Source: Clostridia bacterium (GTDB taxonomy: Bacteria > Bacillota > Clostridia > Oscillospirales > CAG-272). From it: a DNA stretch of 37,453 nt. The DNA is taken from the NCBI GenBank assembly GCA_017545225.1, contig JAFWPR010000109.1:1-37453 (forward strand), given 5' to 3'. Shown here piece after piece: positions 9,281 to 16,693 of the stretch. The notes below the pieces were generated by a model, which searched no databases, was not told the DNA's origin, and saw nothing but the letters and a program-made list of their open reading frames with translations. Numbering within the stretch: position 1 is the stretch's first letter; each line of letters begins with the position of its first letter. The translations under genes and the position numbers were made by a program.

Positions 9281-9368
9281 CTCTTTGCTCTTCAGGCCCT
9301 TCCGGGATATCGACCGGGACCAAAGCGTCTTTGCCTCCGACAAAAAAATGCACTTTATCGAAAACAAC

Positions 9369-9397
9369 TTGCATTTTTTTAACAAATATGGTATAAA
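9369..9397 (+). promoter_or_regulatory. SigA promoter with extended -10 for putP-like gene
   Basis: TTGCAT (9369-9374), 17 bases, TATAAA (9392-9397), with TG one base upstream of the -10. It lies just before the chosen gene start and inside the upstream extension of the frame, which argues against a longer protein. Confidence 0.8.
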
Positions 9398-9434
9398 TAT
9401 TCACATAGTAAAAAGAGAAAGGATGACTCGATAT

Positions 9435-11003
9435 ATGAACAACGTAAACCTCGGCGAACTGATCGCCTTTATCCTGTACTTCCTCATAGTACTCGGCATG
9501 GGCGTATATTTCTTCATCCGCGGCAGAAAAGACACGGGTGAAAAGAGTTACTTCCTCGGCGGACGGAAAATGGGAGGAGTGGTCGCCGCGCTGAGCGCGG
9601 GCGCTTCCGATATGAGCGCGTGGGTCCTGATGGGTCTGCCCGGCTCGATTTATCTTGCCGGAGTGGGACAGATCTGGATCTCCGTCGGTCTGCTGATAGG
9701 TACTATCCTCGCATGGATCTTCGTGGCGCCGAAACTTCGACGCTACTCAATGCTCGCGGACGACTCCATCACGATCCCGCAATATCTTACCAGACGCTTC
9801 AAATCATCGAGTTCCGTTCTCCAGGTCGTCTGCGCCGTCATCTTCATCATCGTTTTCTGCGTCTACGGCGCGTCGAGCATAAACGCGTGCGGGAGCCTTC
9901 TCAACTCGCTGTTCGGGCTCGATCCGCGCATCGGTATGATGATCGCCACGCTGATCATTATCGCGTACGTCTTTTTGGGCGGCTTCAACGCGGTCTGCTG
10001 GACCGACTTTTTCCAGGGAATGCTTATGCTTGCCGCACTTTTGGCGACTCCCATCGTCGCGGTGTTCATGCTTAAAGCGGGCGGCCCGGTCGCCGCGGGC
10101 ACGATACCCGAGAACTATTACAACGTCCTTTCCAGCGGAAAGTTCGACTGGGACAGCATCTCGAACATTCTCACAGGTCTCGGCTGGGGTCTCGGATACT
10201 TCGGTATGCCGCACATCATCGTCCGGTATATCTCCATAAGATCCGAAAAAGAGATGAAGAAATCCCGTTGGATCGGGATCTTGTGGACGACGCTCATACT
10301 CGTTATGGCTTCCGTCGTCGGTATCGTCGGTAGAAAATACCTCGGCGACTCCATGGTTGACAACAAAGCGTTGGTCTTCGTGCAGATGGCGCGCACCGTA
10401 TTCCCCATCTTCCTCGGCGGCGTCATCATCTCCGCAATCATCGCGGCGAGTATGTCCACCGCGGACTCTCAGCTACTCGCCTCTTCCTCGGCGTTCGCCT
10501 CCGACGTGTATAAGACGACCGTCAATAAAAAAGCTTCCGACAAAAACGTCATGTGGGTTGGCCGCATCGTCGTCATCGCCGTCTCCGTTCTTGCGCTGGG
10601 CATAGCGGTACTCGGAACGGGCGATAGCCCGATCGTTCCCGCGTTCAGCACCATTATGAGCCTCGTTTCCGCTGCGTGGGGCGCGTTCGGCGCGGCGTTC
10701 GGTCCGATCATCCTGCTCTCGCTCTACTGGAGACGGCTCAACTACAAGGGCGCCGTAGCCGGTATCGTCACGGGCTTCGCCGTCGATATTCTGTGGATGA
10801 TCTTCCTCAACCTCGAATACTACGATATGAAGAGCGTCGTCCTTAACACAAAACTCTACGAGATCATCCCCGGGTTCGTCGCCGGTCTGATCGCAGCGGT
10901 CGCCGTCTCGCTCTGCACCAAAGAGCCGGGTAAGGACGTCACCGATCTGTTCGACAGATTCAAGAGGACCAAATCTCTGGAAGAAAGCGATCTTTCGGAA
11001 TAA
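9435..11003 (+). CDS. putP: PutP-type sodium/solute (proline) symporter
   Basis: This is a sodium-coupled symporter of the SSS family, most like the proline importer PutP. From the chosen start it is 522 residues with about 13 membrane segments. Family hallmarks are GASDMSAWVLMGLPG early on, ITIPQYLTRRF, GGFNAVCWTDFFQG, FGMPHIIVRYISIRS and AASMSTADSQLLASSSAF near the sodium site. The order and spacing match E. coli PutP closely. I chose ATG 9435 because AGAAAGGATG sits about 8 bases before it and the promoter ends at 9397; ATG 9423 is a second option, but its ribosome site would abut the codon. The frame stays open back to 9255, which is judged untranslated. Proline as substrate is inferred from family motifs. 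Confidence 0.9.
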   Translation: MNNVNLGELIAFILYFLIVLGMGVYFFIRGRKDTGEKSYFLGGRKMGGVVAALSAGASDMSAWVLMGLPGSIYLAGVGQIWISVGLLIGTILAWIFVAPKLRRYSMLADDSITIPQYLTRRFKSSSSVLQVVCAVIFIIVFCVYGASSINACGSLLNSLFGLDPRIGMMIATLIIIAYVFLGGFNAVCWTDFFQGMLMLAALLATPIVAVFMLKAGGPVAAGTIPENYYNVLSSGKFDWDSISNILTGLGWGLGYFGMPHIIVRYISIRSEKEMKKSRWIGILWTTLILVMASVVGIVGRKYLGDSMVDNKALVFVQMARTVFPIFLGGVIISAIIAASMSTADSQLLASSSAFASDVYKTTVNKKASDKNVMWVGRIVVIAVSVLALGIAVLGTGDSPIVPAFSTIMSLVSAAWGAFGAAFGPIILLSLYWRRLNYKGAVAGIVTGFAVDILWMIFLNLEYYDMKSVVLNTKLYEIIPGFVAGLIAAVAVSLCTKEPGKDVTDLFDRFKRTKSLEESDLSE

Positions 11004-11094
11004 CTCCGTCTTCATACTCCGACGTCTCGGGAAGAGGACATGAAGGAAGGCCGGAACGGTCCGGCTGCCGATCATACGTCAAAAAAAGAAAAGG

Positions 11095-11135
11095 CCGCTG
11101 AGGGACACTTGCCATAGAGCAGGTGTCCCTTGCGG
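11095..11135 (+). terminator. Terminator-like hairpin after putP (element copy 1)
   Basis: An outer CCGC/GCGG pairing and an inner 11-bp arm (11102-11112 with 11119-11129, one wobble) are followed by TTTGTTTG. The inner arms are the same as those at 12618-12645 on the other strand. Confidence 0.75.
11102..11129 (+). repeat. GGGACACTTG-N7-GCAGGTGTCCC element, copy 1
   Basis: Arms GGGACACTTG (11102-11111) and GCAGGTGTCCC (11119-11129) flank a 7-base loop. A second copy with identical arms and a different loop lies in inverted orientation at 12618-12645. The two bracket the AT-rich XRE gene region. Confidence 0.75.
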
Positions 11136-11199
11136 TTTGTTTGCGGGTTTGGTGCGACTGGGGCAATAATAATTAACTCGTTTTTTAACTCTAACAATC

Positions 11200-11222
11200 A
11201 AGGCGGGGAGCATCCCCGCCTT
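11200..11222. terminator. Hairpin terminator between putP and XRE gene
   Basis: A perfect 10-bp stem (11200-11209 with 11213-11222) with a GCA loop is followed on the plus strand by TGTTTTAT. It lies just beyond the stop of the minus-strand XRE gene, so it may serve either convergent gene; the T tract favours the plus strand. Confidence 0.75.
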
Positions 11223-11238
11223 TGTTTTATGAAGAGTC

Positions 11239-12345
11239 TTATTTTGCCTTTTTCTCTAACGCATTTACGATAGCAACAAAGCGCTTATTATCTCGGATAA
11301 CGTCATAACGCGTGTGATTAAGATGATCAAGGTTATAATAACTTTGGTTATGTTCTGTCAGCTCGTGAAAATCTTTACTTGGTTCGGGATAGATCAATTT
11401 ATCGGTATAGATTGATGAATAATGCTTGCCGTGATCTTCCACATAGGATTTATCGTATAAAAGAGTATGTTCACACATTTTTTCAAGTGCGTCAAGCGCC
11501 TCATCTTTCTTTCCCTGTGCAATCAGAAATGTTGATATTAGCCAATAATTATGCGCTAATCTTACGTGGTAAAACATAAGATTGTCTCCGTAGATCATAC
11601 GGTAGAGTTCATTTGATGTTTTCAGCATTTCTATCTTTTTATCCCACGTAGTTTCATCGTTAGGCAGATCGTCATTCAAGGTATAGTTTCTGATAGCTAT
11701 TGCCAGGCAATCCGTGAGCTTGTCGATCTCATCCTGAATATACCATTCGGTTTTACCGTCGCCTATACCGCTTGATAAGACAAATTCACGGCAGTATTTC
11801 ATTGGGGTTAGTTTATTCACAAACTCAAGTGCTTTATCGCTTTGTTTTTTGTCAAGATAAATATCTACCAGTGTATTGATGGCATCATATTTGATATCAA
11901 GGTCTGTGCTGCTTTCCATAACCGATTTGCACAGAGTTTCCGATTCTGCCAGCGCCGCCTCGTCTTTACGCTCGTCGTATATAAGATACAGACTTACCGC
12001 AAGAAATTCTTTGATCTCGTCATCGCCGGGAAATCTTATCAATGCTTTTCGTGCAAAAGCGATGCGTTCATCTAAAGTTCCAACCTCTTTTAGACGGGAA
12101 AGCTCTTTTTTGATCTGAGTCAATTCAATTTCTCTTTCGGACTGACGATATCCGATCAACTCGTCAATGCTTACGGCAAAGAAATCGGCGATCGCGGGCA
12201 ATAGCTCAATGTCGGGATAACCGCCTTCTCCTTCCCACCTTGAGATCGCCTGCGGGGTCACTCCAACTGCCGCAGCCAATTCTTCCTGTGTTACTTTTTG
12301 TTCTTTTCTTAGTTTTTTTATTATCGTACCTATTTTAACATTCAT
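11239..12345 (-). CDS. XRE-family regulator with C-terminal TPR-like region
   Basis: This is a DNA-binding regulator. Residues about 4-60 form a Cro/C1-type helix-turn-helix (IGTIIKKLRKEQKVTQEEL, then GVTPQAISRWEGEGGYPDIE and the closing LLPAIADFFAVSIDELIGY). The remaining 300 residues are helical, with repeats of the sort seen in tetratricopeptide-bearing XRE proteins, which often sense peptides or partner proteins. The start is the second in-frame ATG (12345): GGGAG lies about 8 bases before it, and starting at 12363 would place that ribosome site inside the gene. That gives 368 residues. The gene is clearly more AT-rich than its neighbours (many AAT, TAT and TTT codons), and a pair of inverted hairpin elements flanks it, which suggests transfer. 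Target genes are not visible. No linked toxin or exporter is seen. Confidence 0.88.
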   Translation of the reverse strand: MNVKIGTIIKKLRKEQKVTQEELAAAVGVTPQAISRWEGEGGYPDIELLPAIADFFAVSIDELIGYRQSEREIELTQIKKELSRLKEVGTLDERIAFARKALIRFPGDDEIKEFLAVSLYLIYDERKDEAALAESETLCKSVMESSTDLDIKYDAINTLVDIYLDKKQSDKALEFVNKLTPMKYCREFVLSSGIGDGKTEWYIQDEIDKLTDCLAIAIRNYTLNDDLPNDETTWDKKIEMLKTSNELYRMIYGDNLMFYHVRLAHNYWLISTFLIAQGKKDEALDALEKMCEHTLLYDKSYVEDHGKHYSSIYTDKLIYPEPSKDFHELTEHNQSYYNLDHLNHTRYDVIRDNKRFVAIVNALEKKAK

Positions 12346-12388
12346 TGATGTTTCTCCCTTCAAAAAATCTCTGTAAGCTTACGTCTCC

Positions 12389-12416
12389 ATTATATCACTC
12401 AAAAGAAGCAAAGCAA
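12389..12416 (-). promoter_or_regulatory. SigA promoter with extended -10 for XRE gene
   Basis: On the minus strand, TTGCTT (12416-12411), a 16-base spacer and TATAAT (12394-12389), preceded by TGA to form an extended -10. It lies about 45 bases before the ATG. Confidence 0.75.
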
Positions 12417-12617
12417 TTATCAATTAGTTGTTGTTTATATCAACGAACGCTTTATGCCCGGCAACGATGGGCAGATTATCGTAATTGCCGTTTACGGATG
12501 ATAATACAAAGAGCGCAATGCGCTTTTGATGACCGCAGGTTGTCAAAAGTGCTTTTGCGTTGGTTTTTCTGAAAACAGCACGGATTAGATCAATTACAAA
12601 GCTAAGCGCAAAAACTC

Positions 12618-12645
12618 GGGACACCTGCTTTATCACAAGTGTCCC
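12618..12645 (-). repeat. GGGACACTTG-N7-GCAGGTGTCCC element, copy 2 (inverted), terminator-like
   Basis: On the minus strand the arms are identical to copy 1, with loop TGATAAA, and are followed by GAGTTTTT. On the plus strand the same hairpin is followed by ACGGTCTTTTCTTTTTT, so it could act as a terminator both ways. No intact gene ends here in either direction, so it is orphaned. Confidence 0.75.
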
Positions 12646-12730
12646 GACGGTCTTTTCTTTTTTACCGGCGGCGGATCAGCGTTCATACGAGGCACGACCC
12701 GCGAAACGCCGTACGCAAATGATCAAAAGG

Positions 12731-12759
12731 TTGAAAAACGCGCCGCTTTCGGTTATACT
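12731..12759 (+). promoter_or_regulatory. SigA promoter for DUF218-msrA operon
   Basis: TTGAAA (12731-12736), a 17-base spacer and TATACT (12754-12759). It lies 23 bases before the ATG at 12783, with AAAGGAG between. Confidence 0.82.
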
Positions 12760-12782
12760 GAAAAAGAAAGGAGTTCAAAAAA

Positions 12783-13664
12783 ATGAAATCATTCTATATA
12801 AAGACGGTATCCGTCCTGATCCTGCTGACGCTTCTGACTTCCCTTTTCGGGTGCGGCAAAAAAAGCGGCGGCGCTTCCGATCCGACGGGAGTTCAAAAGA
12901 TCGTCGAGGAGATAGCGGTCGACTACGGCACGTACGGCTCAGAGGCGGCTGACAGGATCGACGAGCTGCTCGGCGAGTTATCGGCTGCCGATGCGTCTGC
13001 GGGCGTCAGGTGGAAAAACATTATCGGCATATGGACGTCCGACGAACTCGGCAAACCGCTCAATTACGGCGTCCTGCCCGACGGCCTGCCCGACACGGAC
13101 GAGCTCTGCATCGTCGTTCTCGGCTTTCAGCTCGAGCCCGACGGATCGATGAAGGACGAACTCGTAAACCGCCTAACCGTCGCGCTGAGGTGCGCGGAGA
13201 AATATCCGAGGGCATATATCGTCTGCACCGGAGGCGGTACCGCGGAGAAGAACGAAAACGCCACCGAGGCGGGCGAGATGGCGAAGTGGCTCGAAAAGAA
13301 GGGCGTGGATAAAAAGAGGATCATCGTCGAGGACACCTCGATCACCACGGCGCAGAACGCTATCTTCACGTACGATATCCTCACTTCGCTCTACCCTTCC
13401 GTGAAAAAACTTGCGATCGTGTCGAGCGATTATCACATAGCGACGGGAGAACTGCTCTTCAAAGCGGAGGCGATCCTGCGCGCAAACCGGCCGGGCAACG
13501 AAAAACTCGAAGTGATCTCGAACGCCGCGTGGAAAGCTCCGTCCGGCTCTCTGTCGACGATGTTCCAGGCGGGCGCGCTGATCGAGCTTTTCGGCGACGT
13601 TCAAACCGCGTTCGATATCTATTACGATAACTACGACATCCATTCTCTTCCCCCTCTCAACTGA
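12783..13664 (+). CDS. DUF218 (YdcF/SanA-like) lipoprotein
   Basis: This 293-residue surface lipoprotein has a hydrophobic leader ending in the lipobox LFGC, with the lipidated cysteine at C24. A low-complexity linker follows. The DUF218 domain (about 110-245) has the usual order: ELCIVVLGFQL with a short strand and turn, then RLTVALRCAEKYPRAYIVCTGGG, a NATEAGEMAKWLEKKGVDKKRI helix and strand, EDTSITTAQNAIFTYDIL, and KLAIVSSDYHIAT. DUF218 proteins (YdcF, SanA, ElyC) bind nucleotides or act in envelope maintenance; the biochemical role is unsettled. The ribosome site is AAAGGAG. It is first in an operon with msrA (36-base gap), which suggests envelope or oxidative-stress duty. Confidence 0.85.
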   Translation: MKSFYIKTVSVLILLTLLTSLFGCGKKSGGASDPTGVQKIVEEIAVDYGTYGSEAADRIDELLGELSAADASAGVRWKNIIGIWTSDELGKPLNYGVLPDGLPDTDELCIVVLGFQLEPDGSMKDELVNRLTVALRCAEKYPRAYIVCTGGGTAEKNENATEAGEMAKWLEKKGVDKKRIIVEDTSITTAQNAIFTYDILTSLYPSVKKLAIVSSDYHIATGELLFKAEAILRANRPGNEKLEVISNAAWKAPSGSLSTMFQAGALIELFGDVQTAFDIYYDNYDIHSLPPLN

Positions 13665-13700
13665 ATTACCGATAAGATCACTATACGCGGAGGTCTGATC

Positions 13701-14225
13701 ATGAAAGCGTATTTTGCGGGCGGGTGCTTCTGGTGCATGACGCCTGTATTCCGTGCGTACGGCGCGGAGAAGGTCGTGTGCGGCTATTCCGGCGGTAAAG
13801 AAAAAGACCCCGTCTACAGCGACGTAAAAGCGCAGAAAACGGCCCATCGCGAGACGGTGATGATCGTATACGATCCCGCCGAACTTTCCTACGGAAAGTT
13901 ACTCGATATCTACCTTGCCAACGTCGATCCGTTCGACCCGGGAGGGCAGTTCATAGACCGAGGCCGGTCATACACTCTCGCGATCTATTTCACATCCGAA
14001 GAAGAAAGAGCGCTCGCCGAGGCGCGCGTCAACAAACTGGCGGAGGAGTCGGGAAAAGAAGTCTGCGTGGCGATCGAGCCGTTCTCCGGGTTTTACGAAG
14101 CGGAAGAGTATCATCAGAACTATGACCTGAAACACCCTGACGAATTCGAAAAAGAACTCATTGAGTCGGGAAGAAAAGGCCGGCACGGCTTCGTATCATC
14201 TTCTGAAAACGGGGGCGGACAATGA
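13701..14225 (+). CDS. msrA: Peptide methionine-S-sulfoxide reductase MsrA
   Basis: This enzyme reduces methionine-S-sulfoxide in proteins using thiols. The catalytic motif GGCFWC is at residues 7-12: C9 is the nucleophile, and C12 replaces the glycine usual at that place, so it may act as a nearby resolving or structural cysteine. Other family marks are GYSGGKEKDPVYSDV, the HRETVMIVYDP segment, DPGGQFIDRG near 75-85, and FYEAEEYHQNY near 129-139. Length 174 is normal. A GGAGG site lies before the ATG. The stop overlaps the next gene's start (ATGA), so the downstream YgjV-like frame is translationally coupled. The 3' tail beyond the MsrA domain (RKGRHGFVSSSENGGGQ) is an unconserved extension. 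Confidence 0.93.
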   Translation: MKAYFAGGCFWCMTPVFRAYGAEKVVCGYSGGKEKDPVYSDVKAQKTAHRETVMIVYDPAELSYGKLLDIYLANVDPFDPGGQFIDRGRSYTLAIYFTSEEERALAEARVNKLAEESGKEVCVAIEPFSGFYEAEEYHQNYDLKHPDEFEKELIESGRKGRHGFVSSSENGGGQ

Positions 14226-14617
14226 CGGGAACGTCGATAACAGTCGGCAATATACTGAGTCTGTGCGCTACGGTATCGGATTCGATCAGCGGTACGCGAA
14301 AAAAGCATAAAGAGATAATGGCTATCCAGATCGTCAGCCAGTTCTTTTACGGGGCGTCGTCGATCGTGCTCAAGGGATACAGCAGCACGGCGCAGAACGC
14401 CGTCGCCGTGTTCCGCAGTCTCGCGGCAATGAAGAAAGTCAAGAGCCGAGTTCTCGAGTGAATCCTGATCGCCGCGGGCGTCGTTCTCGGGATCGCTTCC
14501 TGCGCCGTCATCGCGATCACCACCTCGATATCGCTGATCAAAACGATAAGAAAAAAACGTTCGGGAGAAACCGAAGAAGAGAGTCCCGTACCCGAAGAAA
14601 CCGAAAAGGATCAATAG
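14222..14617 (+). pseudogene. YgjV-like small membrane protein split by in-frame TGA
   Basis: The frame starts at ATG 14222, overlapping the msrA stop. It encodes 79 residues resembling the YgjV inner-membrane family (IQIVSQFFYGASSIVLKGY, then AQNAVAVFRSLAAMKK). A TGA stop at 14459-14461 interrupts it. In exactly the same frame it continues for 51 more codons (ILIAAGVVLGIASCAVIAIT, then an acidic tail) to TAG at 14615-14617. The second part is a good membrane segment but has no start codon or ribosome site of its own. YgjV of E. coli has a tryptophan at the matching place, so TGG to TGA is the simplest change. Alternatives are sequencing error, stop readthrough, or a functional short form. 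Confidence 0.7.
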
Positions 14618-14638
14618 CGCCATGTTCGGCAAAAAAAT

Positions 14639-14672
14639 CCCCGCCGACGGTTATCCGTCCGCGGGGTTTCTT
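14639..14672. terminator. Bidirectional terminator between convergent genes
   Basis: A 12-bp stem with one mismatch (14639-14650 with 14655-14666) around a TTAT loop is flanked by seven A's on the left and TTTCTT on the right. It stops both the msrA operon and the minus-strand SLH gene. Confidence 0.85.
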
Positions 14673-14685
14673 ATCGAATTGAAAG

Positions 14686-16521
14686 TTACGCGAGATCTCT
14701 GTAGAGGAAAGTCACGATCTGCCCTCTCGTACACGTTTCGGAAGGATCGAACGTTTTCGCGCTCGTCCCGACGGTGATCTTCTTTTCGACTGCCCAAAGG
14801 ACGGCGTTCGTGTAGTATTCTCCCGCGGGAACGTCACGGAACGGATTATTCGTGACCGTAGGAGCCGGTTTTCCCTCGGAACGCCACAGGAAAGTGACGA
14901 CCTGCGCGCGCGTGCATCCGTCGTTCGGTGAGAACGTGGTCTTACCCGTTCCGGTAGTTATCCCGTTCTCGACCGCCCAGAGGACCGCTTTGTAGTAGTA
15001 CTCGCCCGGATCGACGTCGCCGAAAACGTTCTCCGTGCTCTTCGGTTCGGGGCATCCCTTCGCGCGCCACAGGAACGTAACGATCTGCGCTCGGGTGCAC
15101 GTGTCGTCGGGAGCGAAATGCGTCGCGTCGACGCCCTTGGTGATCTGCGGATCGTGGGCCACCGCCCAAAGGACGGGCTCCGCATAATACTGGTCGGTCT
15201 TAACGTCGGAAAACGGGTTGGCCGGCGGTTCGGGTTCGCCGTCCCATACGGCGTACAGGTTCGTGTGTCTGCTGTCGCTCTGTCTGAGTACGTTTTCCCA
15301 TACGTACTCGGGCGTGGTGTCCGTGATGAGCGTCTCGGTCGGTCTGTCCGGATCGGTACACCAGCCGAGGAAGGTCGCGCCGTTCGCCACGGGGACTACC
15401 GTCCCGATATCGAGCGTGAGGTCGTCGCGGCTCCACGTGTATTCGGTGACGGCGGCGACGAATTTTTCCGTTTTTCCGTCTATCTTTCCGCCCTGACCGT
15501 AGAAACGGATCGTGTATCCCTCGTAGAACCTCGGCGCAACGAGAGTATCGCACAGAAAGTCTTCGAGCTCAGTCTGAGAGAAATTACGGGTCCTGCTCTG
15601 CATATTGTAAACGTAAGTATAAACGCCGTCGCCTTTAACTCCGCCCTCGTTCGGCGTGAAGATGCCTCTGCCCCGATTGTAGAAAGCGGCGAGCGAAAAC
15701 CGCTCCGCTTCCGGGATGGGCATCTCGTAAGTCACGTCCTTGCTCGTAACGTAAATACGGTCGGGGAAATGCGTTCCCTTCGGCAGCGGAGCTTCTATAT
15801 CGTATCCTCCGCCTACCTGATATTCAAAGTATCCTTTCCCGAGACTCAGCGTGTAATACGGCTCGGCAAAGATCAGGGTGGGCGACGATTTGACGCTGAT
15901 CCCGCCCTGGAAAACCGTATATCCGGACGAGTCCTTGCCGACGATCGAATGATCGACGGTTTTGTTGAACGCGCCGTCGCGCCCTCCGTCAAATATGATC
16001 GGCAGCCCCGTATCGTTGCGGTACAGGGAAACGTACTCGATCGAAGAGATTCCGTCGTGGGTCGCAACGGGGCTGTCGGGTTTGTCAACGACACGGTCGC
16101 CGAACGGGACCGTCATCGTCTCAGTCGCCAGAGGAGTCAGCTCCGTTTTTTTCGGTACGCTTCCGTGAGTGAGATAATCCGTAACCACGACCGGATCGTC
16201 CATCTGGCAGATAGTGTTGCCGTACCAGCTCGAGATATGGCCTCCCTGAATGCCGAAGCCCGGATGCGTAGTGTTGGGCAGAATTGCGATCGTCTCACCG
16301 GGCATAATGATATTCCAGTAGTGGACCTGCTCGTACCGGGAGTTCAGAACGTCGCCGCCCGGACCGATAACGTGATCGGCTTTGAAGGCCTCTTCTGACA
16401 CGCCGACGTACCACTCGTCGTGAGCGTATCTTCCCGGGTCGAGGTCGCCCGCTCCCGCCGTCAGCGGCATAAAAGCGGCAAGCATACATAAAGAGAGAAT
16501 TGCGCAAATGATCTTTTTCAT
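14686..16521 (-). CDS. Cell-surface protein with C-terminal SLH triplet
   Basis: This is a 611-residue exported protein. The signal peptide is about 1-24 (MKKIICAILSLCMLAAFMPL, then TAGA). Residues about 25-435 form a beta-rich region that I do not recognise. Its end (GATFLGWCTDPDRPTE, then NLYAVWDGE) has the look of an InlB/Listeria-Bacteroides B-repeat. Three SLH domains occupy about 436-611, with TRAQIVTFLWR, TRAQVVTFLWR and TRGQIVTFLYR as anchoring motifs. The anchor is therefore at the C-terminus, the reverse of every other SLH protein in this window, and its SLH repeats are of a different subtype (CTRAQ rather than LTRAM). It is monocistronic with its own promoter and terminator. The ribosome site is GAGGAGAAACGAAG. 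Substrate or partner is unknown. Confidence 0.85.
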   Translation of the reverse strand: MKKIICAILSLCMLAAFMPLTAGAGDLDPGRYAHDEWYVGVSEEAFKADHVIGPGGDVLNSRYEQVHYWNIIMPGETIAILPNTTHPGFGIQGGHISSWYGNTICQMDDPVVVTDYLTHGSVPKKTELTPLATETMTVPFGDRVVDKPDSPVATHDGISSIEYVSLYRNDTGLPIIFDGGRDGAFNKTVDHSIVGKDSSGYTVFQGGISVKSSPTLIFAEPYYTLSLGKGYFEYQVGGGYDIEAPLPKGTHFPDRIYVTSKDVTYEMPIPEAERFSLAAFYNRGRGIFTPNEGGVKGDGVYTYVYNMQSRTRNFSQTELEDFLCDTLVAPRFYEGYTIRFYGQGGKIDGKTEKFVAAVTEYTWSRDDLTLDIGTVVPVANGATFLGWCTDPDRPTETLITDTTPEYVWENVLRQSDSRHTNLYAVWDGEPEPPANPFSDVKTDQYYAEPVLWAVAHDPQITKGVDATHFAPDDTCTRAQIVTFLWRAKGCPEPKSTENVFGDVDPGEYYYKAVLWAVENGITTGTGKTTFSPNDGCTRAQVVTFLWRSEGKPAPTVTNNPFRDVPAGEYYTNAVLWAVEKKITVGTSAKTFDPSETCTRGQIVTFLYRDLA

Positions 16522-16569
16522 CTTCGTTTCTCCTCGATCGTCGCCGCGGCGCGGCGTTATGTCGATTTC

Positions 16570-16598
16570 ATTTTAGCACAAAGCCGACCGCTTTTCAA
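16570..16598 (-). promoter_or_regulatory. SigA promoter for C-terminal-SLH protein gene
   Basis: On the minus strand, TTGAAA (16598-16593), 17 bases, TAAAAT (16575-16570), with TG one base before the -10. It is divergent from the phosphatase promoter 35 bases away. Confidence 0.82.
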
Positions 16599-16632
16599 GA
16601 TTTCGAATGCGCGCTCCGAAAATCGATTGTTG

Positions 16633-16661
16633 TTGTTTACTTTGTTCCGGTATGGTATAAT
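16633..16661 (+). promoter_or_regulatory. SigA promoter with extended -10 for phosphatase operon
   Basis: TTGTTT (16633-16638), 17 bases, TATAAT (16656-16661) preceded by TGG. It lies 32 bases before ATG 16694. Confidence 0.8.
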
Positions 16662-16693
16662 TAAAAAAACGCGAAAAGAAGGAAAACAAACGT

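Larger units (their letters stand above)
12364..12730. other. Gene-poor AT-rich gap; possible decayed sequence
   Basis: About 370 bases without a convincing gene. It holds the XRE promoter, a small hairpin AGCGCAATGCGCT near 12512, and the second GGGACACTTG element at 12618-12645. A minus-strand open frame (12424-12636, 70 codons) runs through the hairpin element and has no clear ribosome site. Its second half reads like plausible protein, but I do not recognise it. It could be the remnant of a transferred gene or an untranslated RNA. Confidence 0.4.

Noticed and set aside
9255..9434. In-frame N-terminal extension of the PutP-like protein
   Set aside because: It contains the promoter at 9369-9397 and overlaps the preceding terminator; the Shine-Dalgarno fits ATG 9435, and the family starts there.
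14459..14461. TGA read as tryptophan or selenocysteine genome-wide
   Set aside because: Many intact genes here end in TGA and use TGG for Trp; no SECIS-like hairpin is evident, and YgjV proteins are not selenoproteins.
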